Assembly: GCF_950023065.1 (NCBI RefSeq)
Contig: NC_088679.1
Coordinates: 12,834,001-12,898,000, forward strand
Reading direction: 5' to 3'
DNA: 64,000 nt
From: Planococcus citri
Lineage: Eukaryota > Arthropoda > Insecta > Hemiptera > Pseudococcidae
Below the pieces are notes generated by a model. The model was given only the letters and a program-made list of their open reading frames with translations. It was not told the DNA's origin and searched no databases. This document shows positions 9,900 through 20,450 of this stretch, one piece after another. The number at the start of each line of letters is the position of its first letter. The first letter of the stretch is position 1. Made by a program: the position numbers and the translations under genes.

Positions 9900-11140
9900 A
9901 TATGTTGATTACAATGGAGGTAGTGACCTATGGTATGATTTTGGACCCTTTTCGTTCATTTGGGGCCTTTTTATGCCCCTCCAAAAAAATGACCTTTCTG
10001 TAATTTTCAACTTTGACCCTTGAAACTTCGGGGGTCAATTCTAGGTCTTAAATGAACCCCATTTCCCAAGTTTGACCTTATTTGATCAATTAGAACAGGT
10101 TCCAGGTCATAAAATGTAAAAATTCAAGTTTCGGTGAAACTTATATCTATATATATATAAATATTCTAGGGGGTAAACTCGTAACTTTTTTCTAGATTAA
10201 CCAGCAAACTCATAACGTTTTGACAAACTCGTAACCTTTTTAGGACGTGACTTTTCGATGAGGTGCCATATGAATCTACAAGGCGTGGGGAGTCTACTGG
10301 CAAAGTTTGAGCAGGGACGTGAGATTGCTGTTTATACAATTTCACTTTTGCCTCAATTTTCAAATGAGTACATAGCCTAATTAACAGGTATGAGGATATG
10401 AGGAAAAGGTTTTTATTGCCAAGAATCATTTTTTACGTTTTTTACGTTCTTTTTGGTGATTTTGGTGGTTGAAGATGTCCTCTTTCACATGGCGTGGTCA
10501 AAAATCGTCTAAAATAAATTTTTGACTGCTGAATTTTAATTTTAAGTTGATTATACAGGTCCAAATTTTCATGTTTTTCAATCTAAACATTGATTTTATG
10601 GGAAAAGTATGCATCCTAGGAAAAAAATGCAATGAAGGAAATTGTAGAGAATTAAATTTCCTTTCTGCTCAGAGCTGGTTATTTTTCTGTAGGATGCTTT
10701 GTTAAAAAAGCATTTGCGAAAAACAGAGACGTATGAGACTTTTAAAAAAAAGCTTTTCTGAAAAATTGATGTTTTGGCAATGAAATACCTTTCCACAGGT
10801 GACCGAAAAATCAAGTTAACGAATATAACGCGGCCTAACATCGAGTACTATCAGGCCTATGGGGTGACGCGTCGAGCGTATGCACAGCAACGAAGTTACA
10901 GAGGGGTCTTGAGATTGCTGTTTATACAAAACGTTATGAGTTTACCTGTATGCGGCTATATATATATCTATATATATAAAAACTGACACACCGGGAATCG
11001 TCTAGTTTGAGCTCAAAACGTCGAGAACTATCAAAATTTTTGACCCCCGACCTTTTTATCCAAAGTTGGGCCTACCGCAATAGCCATCATTTTTTACAAA
11101 AATTTGGCTAATGAGGGGGTTACAGGGTTCAAAATCCGTT
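9900..11140. repeat. Dispersed repeat family A, copy 1 (interrupted)
   Basis: GCCCCTCCAAAAAAATGACC, CTTTCTGTAATTTT, GGGGTCAA, TTAGAACAGGTTCCAGG on the left, and AATCGTCTAGTTTGAGCTCA, CGACCTTTTTATCCAAAGT on the right, match in order the copies at 30490-30928, 31140-31430 and 31735-31900. Here the family is split between about 10145 and 10975 by foreign DNA. No coding potential. Confidence 0.75.
10145..10975. mobile_element. ~830-bp insertion with AT-microsatellite and inverted ends
   Basis: The insertion splits a copy of dispersed family A. Its left end reads TATATCTATATATATATA then GGTAAACTCGTAAC; its right end reads GTTATGAGTTTACC then a matching TATATCTATATATATA run, so the ends form imperfect inverted repeats of about 45 bp. 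AAACTCRTAAC occurs three times in 10170-10245. The 20-mer TGAGATTGCTGTTTATACAA occurs exactly twice (10320-10339 and 10910-10929). The short open frames are not recognisable. A non-autonomous DNA element is most likely; a Helitron fragment is an alternative, because TCTATATATATA is a common Helitron start, but no 3' hairpin plus CTRR was found. Confidence 0.6.
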
Positions 11141-11159
11141 TTTTTTTTGCACCGTCATC

Positions 11160-11330
11160 ATGTACTTACTCCGCAGCATTTACCTATCCAATATTTCCTA
11201 CGAAAAATCCGCCACCTACCTACTTACCTCACATGGATTCGAACCTGGGTCCCTAAATTTCCTATTCCTACCTACATGCCCTAACCACTAAGCCACGAAT
11301 TCACTACGACGGTTAGGGCATTAAAATAAT
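11160..11330 (-). repeat. tRNA-derived SINE-like sequence
   Basis: Read on the minus strand, TGGCTTAGTGGTTAGGGC (A box, complement of about 11278-11295) is followed about 35-45 nt later by GGTTCGAATCC (B box, complement of 11235-11245), the two internal RNA polymerase III promoter elements of a tRNA gene. The T stem and acceptor stem do not pair properly, so it is not a working tRNA. A tRNA-derived SINE head is the best explanation. The tail is not defined. Confidence 0.65.
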
Positions 11331-11339
11331 ATATTTGTT

Positions 11340-12660
11340 TGGTAAACGCCCCACCAAACCGCTCTCACTTGGAATTTACAGCTAACAGACCGGGGGTGTA
11401 ACAGGGTACAATGAAACACAGCTGGTGATGGAATAGACTGGGGGTATAGCAGGGTACACTGAGCGGCAGGTGTTTTGCAAGTCCCCTTTACCATTTTTTA
11501 GGAATTTATGCATTAAAATAATGAACTAAAATTGCAATTACTCAGCAATTACCCATCCGAATTGAATGAAAATAAATCTATACCCTCCGCCTTAATGATT
11601 CTCAAATGGTGTCCAATAGGTACAAAAAACGGTTGGATAGCTTAAGAGAACATTCATTGCAATTGAAATTTCAATTTCTCAAAGCGAAACCAATAGTGTG
11701 CTACGCACACTAAAAATGCACAATCGAACCAACTTTGAGAAAATTCCTTGAAAATTTGTTGAAATATTGCAGAAATGCCCAAGTAATGAACAAATTGATA
11801 GAAAATCACGAAAAATTGATCAAGTATGTATTATTAAAATTGAATACAATTTTGTAAAAATGCTCATAACAATGAAGTATTCAAAAAAAAAAAAACTATA
11901 AAAATTAAAAATGTCTGAAAATCGCCATAACATTGACGAAATACTGTCAAATTTTATCTGAAAATTGCCTAAAACAAGTTTAAAGCTTCTCGAAATTACA
12001 CAAAAACATTTGAAAATTGCAAAAAAATGATTAAAATTCTGCAAAAATAACATGAAATGAGTATCTATCATAAAAACCGAAAAATGGGCATTGAAGCGGT
12101 CAACCTCCCCCCCCAAACACAATTTTCAGTGATTTTATGCTGTTTCCACCGGTCTTCATAGGGGATTGATTTGAAATTTAGTGTGAAGGTGAAGAATGAT
12201 TCTGATTTTTTTCAAATTTTTTTGCCCCAACAAAGGCTTCAAAAGTTCAAAACTTCAAATCAATGTGGAAAAGAGTTATAAATATGGGGAAAATCCAAAA
12301 AAAGTATGTTGAAATTTTTCATGGTATTTTCCACCATTACTGGTTATTTTGAAAACGCGTTTGCCCGCCTAAACTAGTCAATTTTGGTTGAAATTTTTTT
12401 TTCTGCGAATTGTGTACCATCGAAGCCCCGAACTAAACCATCAACTTGAATTTGGATTTCAAATTCGTCAATTTTTCTGTGCTGTGTAATTTTAATTTGA
12501 AAAATTGGATCTCATCATTTTGAGAACCTCTGACACATTTTACTCTCAATTTCAGCAAAATTAGAAACCCTCGATATTTTCCTGTTCATTGTGGATAGGT
12601 AGGTCTAGGTACATTTTTCCAAATTGGAAAATAATCATAGATGAAAATTAGCAAGGAAAA
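11340..12660. other. AT-rich stretch, no gene
   Basis: Runs of GAAAATTG/AAAATTG phrases like those at 1-820, a C run near 12106 and a small direct repeat GGGTATAGCAGGGTACA / GGGTGTAACAGGGTACA near 11394 and 11440. No recognisable coding sequence. Confidence 0.5.
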
Positions 12661-14570
12661 ATTCAGGAGATGGTTCCACAGTTTTCACGTTTTTCTCCAA
12701 TTTTTGATCTTGTGAATTGAAACGAGCACTTTGTACATTTCATGTGCCATTTCACGTCTTCGTTTCTTAAAAATAGCAGTATTTTGACAACACCCTGTGT
12801 GTAGAGATTCTACATGTGCGTCAAGGTTTCTTTCTACTAATGTACGTCCACTTATACCGTCGTCGTGTACATGAACGCGAAAGAATATATTTTTACCTTT
12901 TTTTGGCATCACCGAGGAACAAAGATGAAGCGGAGGAGATGACGACAGTCTACAGCATCAACTCGGGCGACTTTACCGGTAGGAAAATGAAGATTATAAT
13001 GCGGGGGCGTTAAAGCAGCCAGCACTATGGGACACTAGGCCAACATCGAAGGTCGAGGGCTAAGCATGGAGTACAGGTGTATGATTTTTAGGAAATACTA
13101 TCGCGCCAAATATCGTACGAGAACAGTACCTTTACCTATGTTGTGAAAATTGTAAATTTTGAGTTTTAGTTATAGAGTATGTTGAGGAGAGGGTTCTAAA
13201 GAATTTGAAATTTGGCGAAATAACTGAACGTCTGCTAATGGAAAATTTTTCGTCATTTTTCTCCAAAAGTACTTACGTACTTAGGATGCAGTAGAGGTGC
13301 TAGAGGGAGGGAAAAAAAGCGCTCCAGTAATACGAATAAGACGGTCTTTAATGCAATATATGTACGAATACGTGAGAGTCGAGCGAAAGGGGTGTGTATT
13401 TGCGCGAGCGAGTAATATTACATACTATACTTACGGTACATATAACTTACACGGAAAATAAGGTGCGGAGCAGCATCTCAGAAAGAAAAAAATATAGAGG
13501 AAAAAATATTACATATATCGTCGAAGTGAATTAAACGTAGCATTTTAGCAGAACGTGCTATTGAAATATATCGCAATTTAGAGCAACATTGTGTTGAATA
13601 TTGCGAAAGAGCGAGAGAGGCGACTTATAATTGTAAGTAAGTTCTTTTCATATAAGTCGCCCAGCGTATCACGTCATAGTGAACCTAATACACCTCTCGG
13701 AAAAGCGACGACGACGGCAGTGGTTATGAGGAGGCGAAAAGTCATCGTAAGTTGCTGTTATGCTTACTCGAGTTGTCGTCGTCTATTACCCCTGCCCCAT
13801 GCTTCCTTCCCACAGCATCGCTATATTCTATAAATGCTACCAACGCGAATCGAAGTACGTACAGAAAGAGGAAAGCCGAAGCTTTGGTGTATGGTACATG
13901 TTGCGGACGTGGAGAGTGTTTTGTCATAAGCTTTTATTAGATTCATATTCTGGAGCTTATACTTACTCGTACTTCGTATTCTCGAGCTCGGCTATAGTAC
14001 GTTGCGGATACAACTCCGCCGGTTGCTGCGGCTTTCTACATCGATGAAAGTTTTTCTCTATTCGGTTTAATCGTTTTGTCTCTTATGAAAAGCGATATGA
14101 CACCGAAAAAGTTTATAATACGTTTTTAGAGGCATTATGTTCTTTTGGTACGTTTTTTCTGCCTTGGTCTCTTGGTCGCACTCGCACTCCCCTTTTCTTG
14201 TTATACCAGAGCGCTTACGCCTCGTATTTTTAGATATATTTATACAATACAGTCGTACTATACTGTGTATACGCGGAGGAGATTTCGTAGGATAGTTTTG
14301 CAAAAGTTTTATACTGCGCTTTGTTCGGCTGAGTTCATATGTGCTGAGGATGGATTATGTGTGCTTCTCGTATGTGTATGTATGACTGTAGAAAAAGCGA
14401 CAACATTGAATAAATTATTTCGGTTTCTTTTTTATTATTTTTCATTTGCTTTTCTTTTCTGGTGGAAAGCTAGGTGTTGGGTTTGTTGTTATGAGGAAAG
14501 TGGAACGGGAAGGTGTGATTTTTACAATTTTTTGAAATTGTGGAAGACTTGACGAATACGTTTTTCGTAC
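12661..14570. other. Unique, CpG-rich block without recognised gene
   Basis: About 1.9 kb of higher-complexity DNA with many CG dinucleotides, few repeats and several overlapping open frames (the longest is 135 codons, 14145-14552 plus). None has a domain I recognise, and frames overlap on both strands, which argues against coding. It may be intronic or regulatory host DNA. Confidence 0.4.
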
Positions 14571-14579
14571 AAATTCAGG

Positions 14580-15480
14580 GTTTCATCGCAGCAATGAATC
14601 GCTTAATCGCTTAATCATTTGGATAATTTCATTCCTGTTTTTGATTTTTCATCGTAAAAGTTCTCAGGGAACTTTTTGAACCGACAGACTCCCTCCGATT
14701 GGAACGAAACTAAACTAGATCGAAAGAGCACGTTCTAAGATCCCTGTTACTAAAATTTCAGGTTCTGAAATTTCATTTTTGGATTTTTGAAAATTTGAAA
14801 AATTTTAAACACAATTTTAAATTTAATTTTTAAATATGTTCATGAAATATAAATTTTTGAGCAAAATGAACCAATATGTGAATGATTCATTCAATTTGAC
14901 TCCTACACATCAAAAACTACCGTTTTGGGTAATTCTACATAGCCTCCAGAGATTTCTCAATTTTCTCTAGAAATTTCAAATTACTCTGGAGCCGAATTTC
15001 ACTACTACTGGTCATTCTGAAGCGCACATCGCGATTTTCGATTTTCCCAAAATTTTAAGGTGAACGTCTCAAGGGTGTTTTTTTTTGATTTTTAATCTAA
15101 AAAAATCAAAAATTTTTTGGTAATGGGGAAATGTTTGAAATTTGCGTAGAATTACCTTTTTTTCTCTTCTGAATGAAACAACCCCCCTCTCCTTGACCAA
15201 ATTTCACCATTTCGAGTCATTTTGTAGCCTCCTGCACGATTTTAGATTTCTCCAAAAGGCGTGGAAATTGACTTTAGGTAGATTAAAATCGAGTTGTGGA
15301 TCAGCATCATCAATTCATCATCATCATCAATTGGCCTTTAACATAAGCAAAAAAAATTGAACAAACAGCAAAAAATATAACAACAAAATGGCAAAATCTC
15401 AACAAAAGTATAGCAAAATTCACGAAAATATAAATTTTAACAAAGCAAAACATAAATTATAGCAAATCATAAATCCCTGT
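14580..15480. repeat. Diverged copies of the CTGGAG-family repeat
   Basis: Two copies of ATTTCACnATTT...GTCATTCTG/GTCATTTTG...CCTCC, GATTTTCGATTTTCCC-type sequence lie near 15000-15070 and 15200-15300. They match 16910-17080 and the 58.6-59.6 kb arrays. A CAT/ATC microsatellite lies at 15303-15330, and AGCAAAA-type phrases fill 15350-15470. Non-coding. Confidence 0.5.
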
Positions 15481-15744
15481 CGATGTCGACATTTGCATCG
15501 ACCATGTTTTTTCCCAATATAATGATAGACAAATGATCAATTAGTTATTTAGTAGGAATTTTCTGTCTGTAAATAAGCCAAGTTGGTATACATTTTTGAA
15601 ATTTTCTCATTATTTCTGATACCTTGACATGTGATGTCTTAGCGTTTAAAAGTTCAGTAAACATTTTAAAATATCATCTTGTTTGAAGAAAAGAACAAAT
15701 TTTTGATGGCATTTACAAAATTATTCATTTTTTCATAGTTCGGA

Positions 15745-15914
15745 GTTGTCGATGATATGTCAATGTGAAAGTTGACGGTCTACAAAAATACATCAACACC
15801 AACCTCAACCAAATTTTCAAAGATTTCTCAAATTTTGAAAATGGCGTTGATATTGTGGATGTATTTTGTTGATGTCAAATTTCACATCAACACTAACATT
15901 GACATGTTGTCAAC
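15745..15914. repeat. 170-bp palindromic repeat
   Basis: GTTGTCGATGATATGTCAAT at the left pairs imperfectly with ACATTGACATGTTGTCAAC at the right, and ATACATCAACACCAAC pairs with GTTGATATTGTGGATGTAT. It is a foldback non-coding element. It shares the TGTCAATGT/ACATCAAC word set with the palindrome at 16105-16335, so the two are relatives. Confidence 0.6.
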
Positions 15915-16104
15915 GTGAAAATGTATTAGTTCAGTACTCTTAGATAAAGTATTGTACCTTCTCAATATAAAGAGTTTATGTTCAACTTCTTATTTTGTAC
16001 AGACATTCTGTCTATACCTCCAGGAGGTGGTCTTCGTGTTGATGCTGCTTTCAGCACGAGCAATGGCCACCTTTGAGATCATTTTTGGAAAAAATTGTAT
16101 CGAT

Positions 16105-16335
16105 GAACATGTCAATGCAAATGTCAATCCATCCACATCTATCACATTTGGATCCCACATGTTGATGCAAATTTTGACCCTATGTCGGACCAATTGTCAA
16201 TATGAATGTCGATCAACATTGGTCGACAATTACCTATATCGACAATTGGGTCAAAATAGGGTCAAAATTCACATCGACATGTGGTATCCAAAAGTGACAG
16301 ATGTGGATGGATCAATATTTACATTGAAATTAGCA
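16105..16335. repeat. 230-bp palindromic repeat
   Basis: The arms are mirrored about 16220: CCATCCACATCT (16129-16140) against AGATGTGGATGG (16299-16310), GGATCCCACATGT against ACATGTGGTATCC, and TTTTGACCCTA against TAGGGTCAAAA. The 165-codon plus-strand frame and the 67-codon minus-strand frame here are the two arms read as protein and give similar peptides. Related to 15745-15914. No terminal target duplication identified. Confidence 0.75.
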
Positions 16336-16479
16336 TGGTCATTGTTAGACATGCACAAATTAGGAATAGGAACAGCTTTTCACACATTTCTTCTCCATGT
16401 TCATGTACTTGCATGCAATCAAAATTTTCCCCAAGTGTTTCATTTTTGATTATTTCATAAACTTGCATGAATCTATATG

Positions 16480-16868
16480 TACATAAATGTTAGATTGTCA
16501 AATTCACATTACAAGTGTCACATTTTTTGAGGGATTTTTCAGTAAAAAGTGATCTATGAGTCAATGTAGTATGTCCAATACAAATTCTGGCTAGAATCAC
16601 CTTTTCTCTTCTGTTTGTTCTGTAAGAAGTAGTTTTAGTTGGAACAATGAATTATTGATACTGTTTATAATAGCTTTCAACCAGACATAATTATGTTAAG
16701 TGGATCAAGTCCCAGTGAAACTATAAGCTCTTTTGTTCTGTATCCAAATGGTTTGTATGTGTTATATTTGTGTTGAAGATGGGAGTGGAACGTTTTGAAA
16801 TGATTTATATGTATTATTGGCAATTGTATTCTTGATCTATTAGAGAGTTTATTTTCTGTTTGCAAGGA
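16480..16868 (-). mobile_element. LINE 3' fragment, RNase H region missing
   Basis: Reverse-strand reading shows HKYNTYKPFGYRTKEL (about 16677-16865) and then, in another frame, SYRTNRREKVI, RICIGHTTLTHRSLF and CDTCNVNLTI (about 16500-16640). The latter is the conserved RLRIGHT..LTH...C..C tail of Jockey/R1-like ORF2. The same two blocks occur equally close together in the LINE at 49920-51107. The RNase H domain that separates such blocks in the 3.2-4.6 kb copy is absent in both. Broken by frameshifts and stops. Confidence 0.75.
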
Positions 16869-16909
16869 AATTTTTTAAATTAGCACTATGGCTGTGTCTT
16901 GTCTAAAAG

Positions 16910-17400
16910 CAACCCTTTCAAATCCAAATTTCACTATGTTGAGTCATTCTGAAATCTCCAGCGTGATTTATTTCAACTTCTCCAGAATTTTAAAACTTCT
17001 TCAAGAGGCGTGAAAATTGATTTGGGCCGCTAGAAATCCAATTGTGGCTCATTCTGGAGATCAAGCCCCAATCAATGAGTTCATCCCTGGTTGGCTCGGT
17101 TTTGAGGCAGACACCTCAAGTGTGTGTGTGTGTGTTTTTTTATTTACAGGTAACTAGAGAAATGCTAGTCAAAAAACACCCTGGAGGTATCAACTTGTAA
17201 ATCAGCTCAAATGAGGATAGAAACTTCGAACAGGTTGAGAATGAGCTTCAACCTGATTTTAGGTGCCCAAATTAGTTTCTACGCTTTCTGGAGAAATTTT
17301 TAAATTCTCAAAAAATTTAAAATCACGCTGGAGCCTTCGGAGTGATTGAAAATGGTGAAATTCGGTTCGAAGGAGGAGTTGATATTAGGTTCAGGATAAA
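16910..17400. repeat. Foldback pair of CTGGAG-family repeats
   Basis: 16914-17090 (AAATTTCACTATGTTGAGTC, CTCCAGCGTGATTT, CTTCTCCAGAATTTT, GTGAAAATTGATTTGGGC) is mirrored by 17230-17390 (GCCCAAATTAGTTTC, AGAAATTTTTAAATTCTC, AAATCACGCTGGAG, ATGGTGAAATTCGG). A GT microsatellite (17121-17135) and a splice-like TTTATTTACAG/GTAACT at 17149/17150 lie in the loop. Non-coding. Confidence 0.65.
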
Positions 17401-17439
17401 CGTATATAATTTTTACTGAATAAATGTTGGAATATAAAA

Positions 17440-17578
17440 ACATGATTTGTCAACAATGGTCAGTTTTGAACTTTCAAAAATTTGCCAAAAAATTGAAAAA
17501 TCAATTTGGACAGCTGAAATTTTGGTCAGGGGGTTTCATACTACGTTCTTTCCAAAAATCTTAGCCTCGTTTATGTAT
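17440..17578. repeat. Dispersed repeat family B, fragment
   Basis: TTTGCCAAAAAATTGAAAAA, GGACAGCTGAAATTTTGG, GGGGGTTTCATACTACGTTC, TTCCAAAAATC matches in order the copies at 32640-32760, 27120-27290 and 18420-18590. The segment stops at the TIR element beginning 17579. Confidence 0.55.
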
Positions 17579-18361
17579 CACTGAAAGAAATAAACAGTAA
17601 TAGTTACATTACTCAGTGCATTAAAACGCGGTAATTTTGGTATAGGAATGAAACGCATTAATTGGTACATATTTAGAGAAGTAACTATTACACAGAAGTG
17701 TGGTAACCATTCCATCGCTTTTATTCAACAATATTTAAAAAGTGGGGATAGGTACTATCAATTTCAAGTTTCTCCGCACATCTAAATAATTCTCACTGCA
17801 ACGAATTTTTCTGGACCTAATTTCCCTAAGAAAATTTTCCTATCTCACTGGGATTCGAACCTGCGACCTTTTGTCCCCAACTACCTACACTTAACGACAT
17901 GGCCGCGAGTAGAATGTTTGATTCAGGCCCTCGAAGTATTTATAGGTTTTTCACTGTTTGAAAAAAATGATTTCATTGTAGTACGGCGATGTATGTACTC
18001 AGTACATCGTTTACTGTATTCAGTAAATCACTTCATGGTTCTCAGTCATGTTTAAGGAATGTAATCATTGCTTACTATACGATGTACCTACTTATTACCC
18101 ACCAAATGATGTTTTGAATACCATGTCTGCAGGGCTAAGTCCCCAAAGAAATGTAATGAGAACATAGAAATGAATTTTGAAAAGTGATGCAATAAATCCA
18201 TCCTGGCGATGTACTCATTCCATCACTTGATGCATTCTCTGATTTAACCTATGTAATCATTACATCAAAATGAGGTAATTTGAAAATTACTGTACTGTGC
18301 AGTAACCATTGCATCAATTTTAGGACTAAATAAAGCGTTTTGAAAATCATTTCTTTCAGTG
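17579..18361. mobile_element. 783-bp TIR element, TA-flanked
   Basis: The left end CACTGAAAGAAAT (17579-17591) is the exact complement of ATTTCTTTCAGTG (18349-18361). The right flank is TA, and TA also lies on the left with one extra T. Inside, the words TAACCATTCCATC, TAACCATTGCATC, GTAATCATTAC and GATGCAAT recur in both orientations as subterminal repeats. There is no transposase frame. A tRNA-like A/B box pair lies inside on the minus strand. A non-autonomous DNA transposon, probably Tc1/mariner-like if the TA duplication is real. Confidence 0.75.
17845..17908 (-). repeat. tRNA-like A/B boxes within a TIR element
   Basis: On the minus strand GGCCATGTCGTTAAG (complement of 17890-17904, A-box-like) precedes GGTTCGAATCC (complement of 17851-17861, consensus B box). 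The T stem pairs poorly and no acceptor stem is found, so this is not a tRNA gene. It is either an old SINE insertion inside the 17579-18361 element or a captured tRNA-like promoter. Confidence 0.55.
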
Positions 18362-18419
18362 TAGGCAATGTGGATACATCGAGAGATTCTTTTGTTATTC
18401 AAAAATTCACTTTTGAACT

Positions 18420-18590
18420 TGGAACTTTTTTTTTGAATTTTTTGAATTTCAGAAATTTTCTAAAAAAAAAATTGCCAAAAATGCAAAAATGAACTCCAAG
18501 ATCTGTAATTTTAGTTATGGAGGTTTCAAACCATGTTCTTGTTCAAATCGCAGAGTGTCAGTTTAAAAGGCCCTCTTGTTAGTCTGCTGC
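18420..18590. repeat. Dispersed repeat family B, second fragment
   Basis: AAAAATGAACTC, TTTTAGTTATGGAGGTTTC, TGTTCTTGTTCAAATCGCAG, AGTGTCAGTTTAAAAGGC matches 27180-27290 (GTTCAAATCTGATAATGTC, AGTTCAAAAGC) and weakly 59955-60000. Non-coding. Confidence 0.5.
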
Positions 18591-18599
18591 GAATGCTTT

Positions 18600-20450
18600 T
18601 CTTCTGCTTTTTTTTCATATAAAAAATAAAAATTGTGTAAGGTTTGTTGGAAGTCAAAAAGATTTGATTTCTACTCGCGCACGCCACGCAAACGTATGCG
18701 TGTGTGTGTTTCACAGCACGTCGAATTGATTTTTAAGGATATAGCGAAAAAAAATAAGGTTATACGAGAAGGTATCTTGGGAGTTGGAAGAAAGACACGA
18801 GAAACAGAACCAGAGAGAGAGATAGAGAGAAAAGGCAACAGAGTAGCGGAGGAAAATTACTTGTAAAATGGGAGTTTTATTGAATGAATATGGATCGAGA
18901 GAGATGCTGGTGAGCTATAGGTTTAGGTAGCCATGGACGCAACTAGGTACGACTCGACCGAGGAGCTGAAGGCGTAAATTTATAGCCGAATGTGGCAAAT
19001 ATACGCGATAAAAAATAATTTACGAGAATCACGTAATCTATCGGATAATATTAACTTTTCCGCGCGCTATATAATCTCATACACACATCGACGGTATTAT
19101 TTTTAATTCCCCATTGAACGCGAAAAAAAGCACCATTCGGGTACCAAACGAGGCGCGAAGAGAAGGAGAAAAAAATTGCGAGAAAAAAGGTACCTATAGT
19201 AGGCGAATCGACATTGTGGCAATAGTCGAATGACGTGTGGTTTATCGATTGATAATTTTTTTTTTGCTTTCCTTTTCGCGTTACCTTTCTGTGTATATGG
19301 ATGGATGGATGGATGGATGGATGGATGGATGATGGTGTACTGTACTCATCGTACGTATTCATGCGAATGGCATAAATATTCGAGTACACGGGATGTTCGC
19401 GACGAATGCATTAAACGAAAAAAAAATTGTGTAAATGTGACATTACAAAATAGATAGACGAATGTAGCAGGGGTACGAGGAGAGGTGTAATGAAGCGATG
19501 TTGAATTTTGAAATTAGTTACGCGTCCGTAGCGTTTAACGTGATGAAGATTTACAAAACGAAAATAAAATCAACGTTCAACGTTTCAAATTGGCTGTAGT
19601 TTTTGGTTAGCGTAAGAGTAGAATACGTCTGTATGTGTGTAACTGTGTATATAGCATGTTTGGAGTACGAGAAATTTATGCGTTTGCAAACACTACGTGA
19701 AAAAAAACCACACATACGATCCAGATGCGCGGGTACCGCGCTCCATTTAATGTGTTCAAAGTCAAGGGTATGATCGTTCTTCGAGAACCAAACTTGGCAA
19801 ATGGAAATTTCTCCGAGAAGTCGATAAAATTGTCATAATCCGTGCCAACTGGGCATTAATTCTTTCTCTCCCTCTCTGCGTGCAGTATTTGTAATAATAA
19901 TACCGCCACAGTAGATGTTTGGCCGATGCTGTGGTTGTATCTTTCCTCTCTCCTTGCCTCTTCTCTGTTGAATACATACGAGTACTTGGGAGATTTATAT
20001 TTTCGCGCGCGTGATGCCGTTTATTTAATTCTATATATTTTTTTTTTGAAACAAATGTTTGTTGTTTTGATGAAGCGTGGTATTGTTGATGAAATTACGC
20101 TTGTAATTTTTTATTATAAATTTTTCATAGTGCTTTGCCCTCGTTGCGGTTATGGGGATGCGTGGTTGCAGTGTGGGAGAACAGATGGATGCAGAGAAGG
20201 ACTGTGGAATGAATGGAGGTGTGGTTTTGTGAATTTTTTTAGGCAATGTAGCTGAACGTAGGGTCGCTGGAAACTCCAAACATAACTCACTTGGTGATTC
20301 CAAAGCGATTCGAGCGTATTCTGTAGCTTTTCTTGTAACTTGGATATTTGAATGAGGCGATGAACATCGAAGAATAAGTTTTCCCTAGCAGAAACCTATT
20401 TACATAGAAAGAAGATTGTACCCAAAAATTTTCAGAAACAGTCAACATTC
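18600..20450. other. Unique CpG-containing block with a GGAT microsatellite
   Basis: Mostly unique DNA with no recognised gene. It includes a purine-rich GAGA/GAAA region (18770-18850) and a perfect (GGAT)n tract at about 19295-19330 whose complement reads as an HPSI repeat in a 112-codon minus frame, so that frame is repeat-derived. Overlapping frames near 19926-20303 run on both strands and show no known domain. Confidence 0.45.
19295..19330 (+). repeat. (GGAT)n microsatellite
   Basis: About nine perfect GGAT copies. On the complementary strand the sequence reads as an HPSI repeat in a 112-codon frame, which is therefore not a gene. Confidence 0.95.

Noticed and set aside
14145..14552. 135-codon plus-strand frame with aromatic-rich composition
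   Set aside because: No recognised domain; composition follows T-rich local DNA; no supporting splice sites.
15952..16449. 165-codon plus-strand frame
   Set aside because: Its middle is a palindrome whose two arms give matching peptides on opposite strands; repeat-derived.
17142..17160. Third recursive splice site (TTTATTTACAG/GTAACT)
   Set aside because: GTAACT is a weaker donor, the site lies inside a foldback repeat loop next to a GT microsatellite, and no branch-point motif is clear.
19051..19389. 112-codon minus-strand frame with HPSI repeats
   Set aside because: The repeat is the complement of the (GGAT)n microsatellite.
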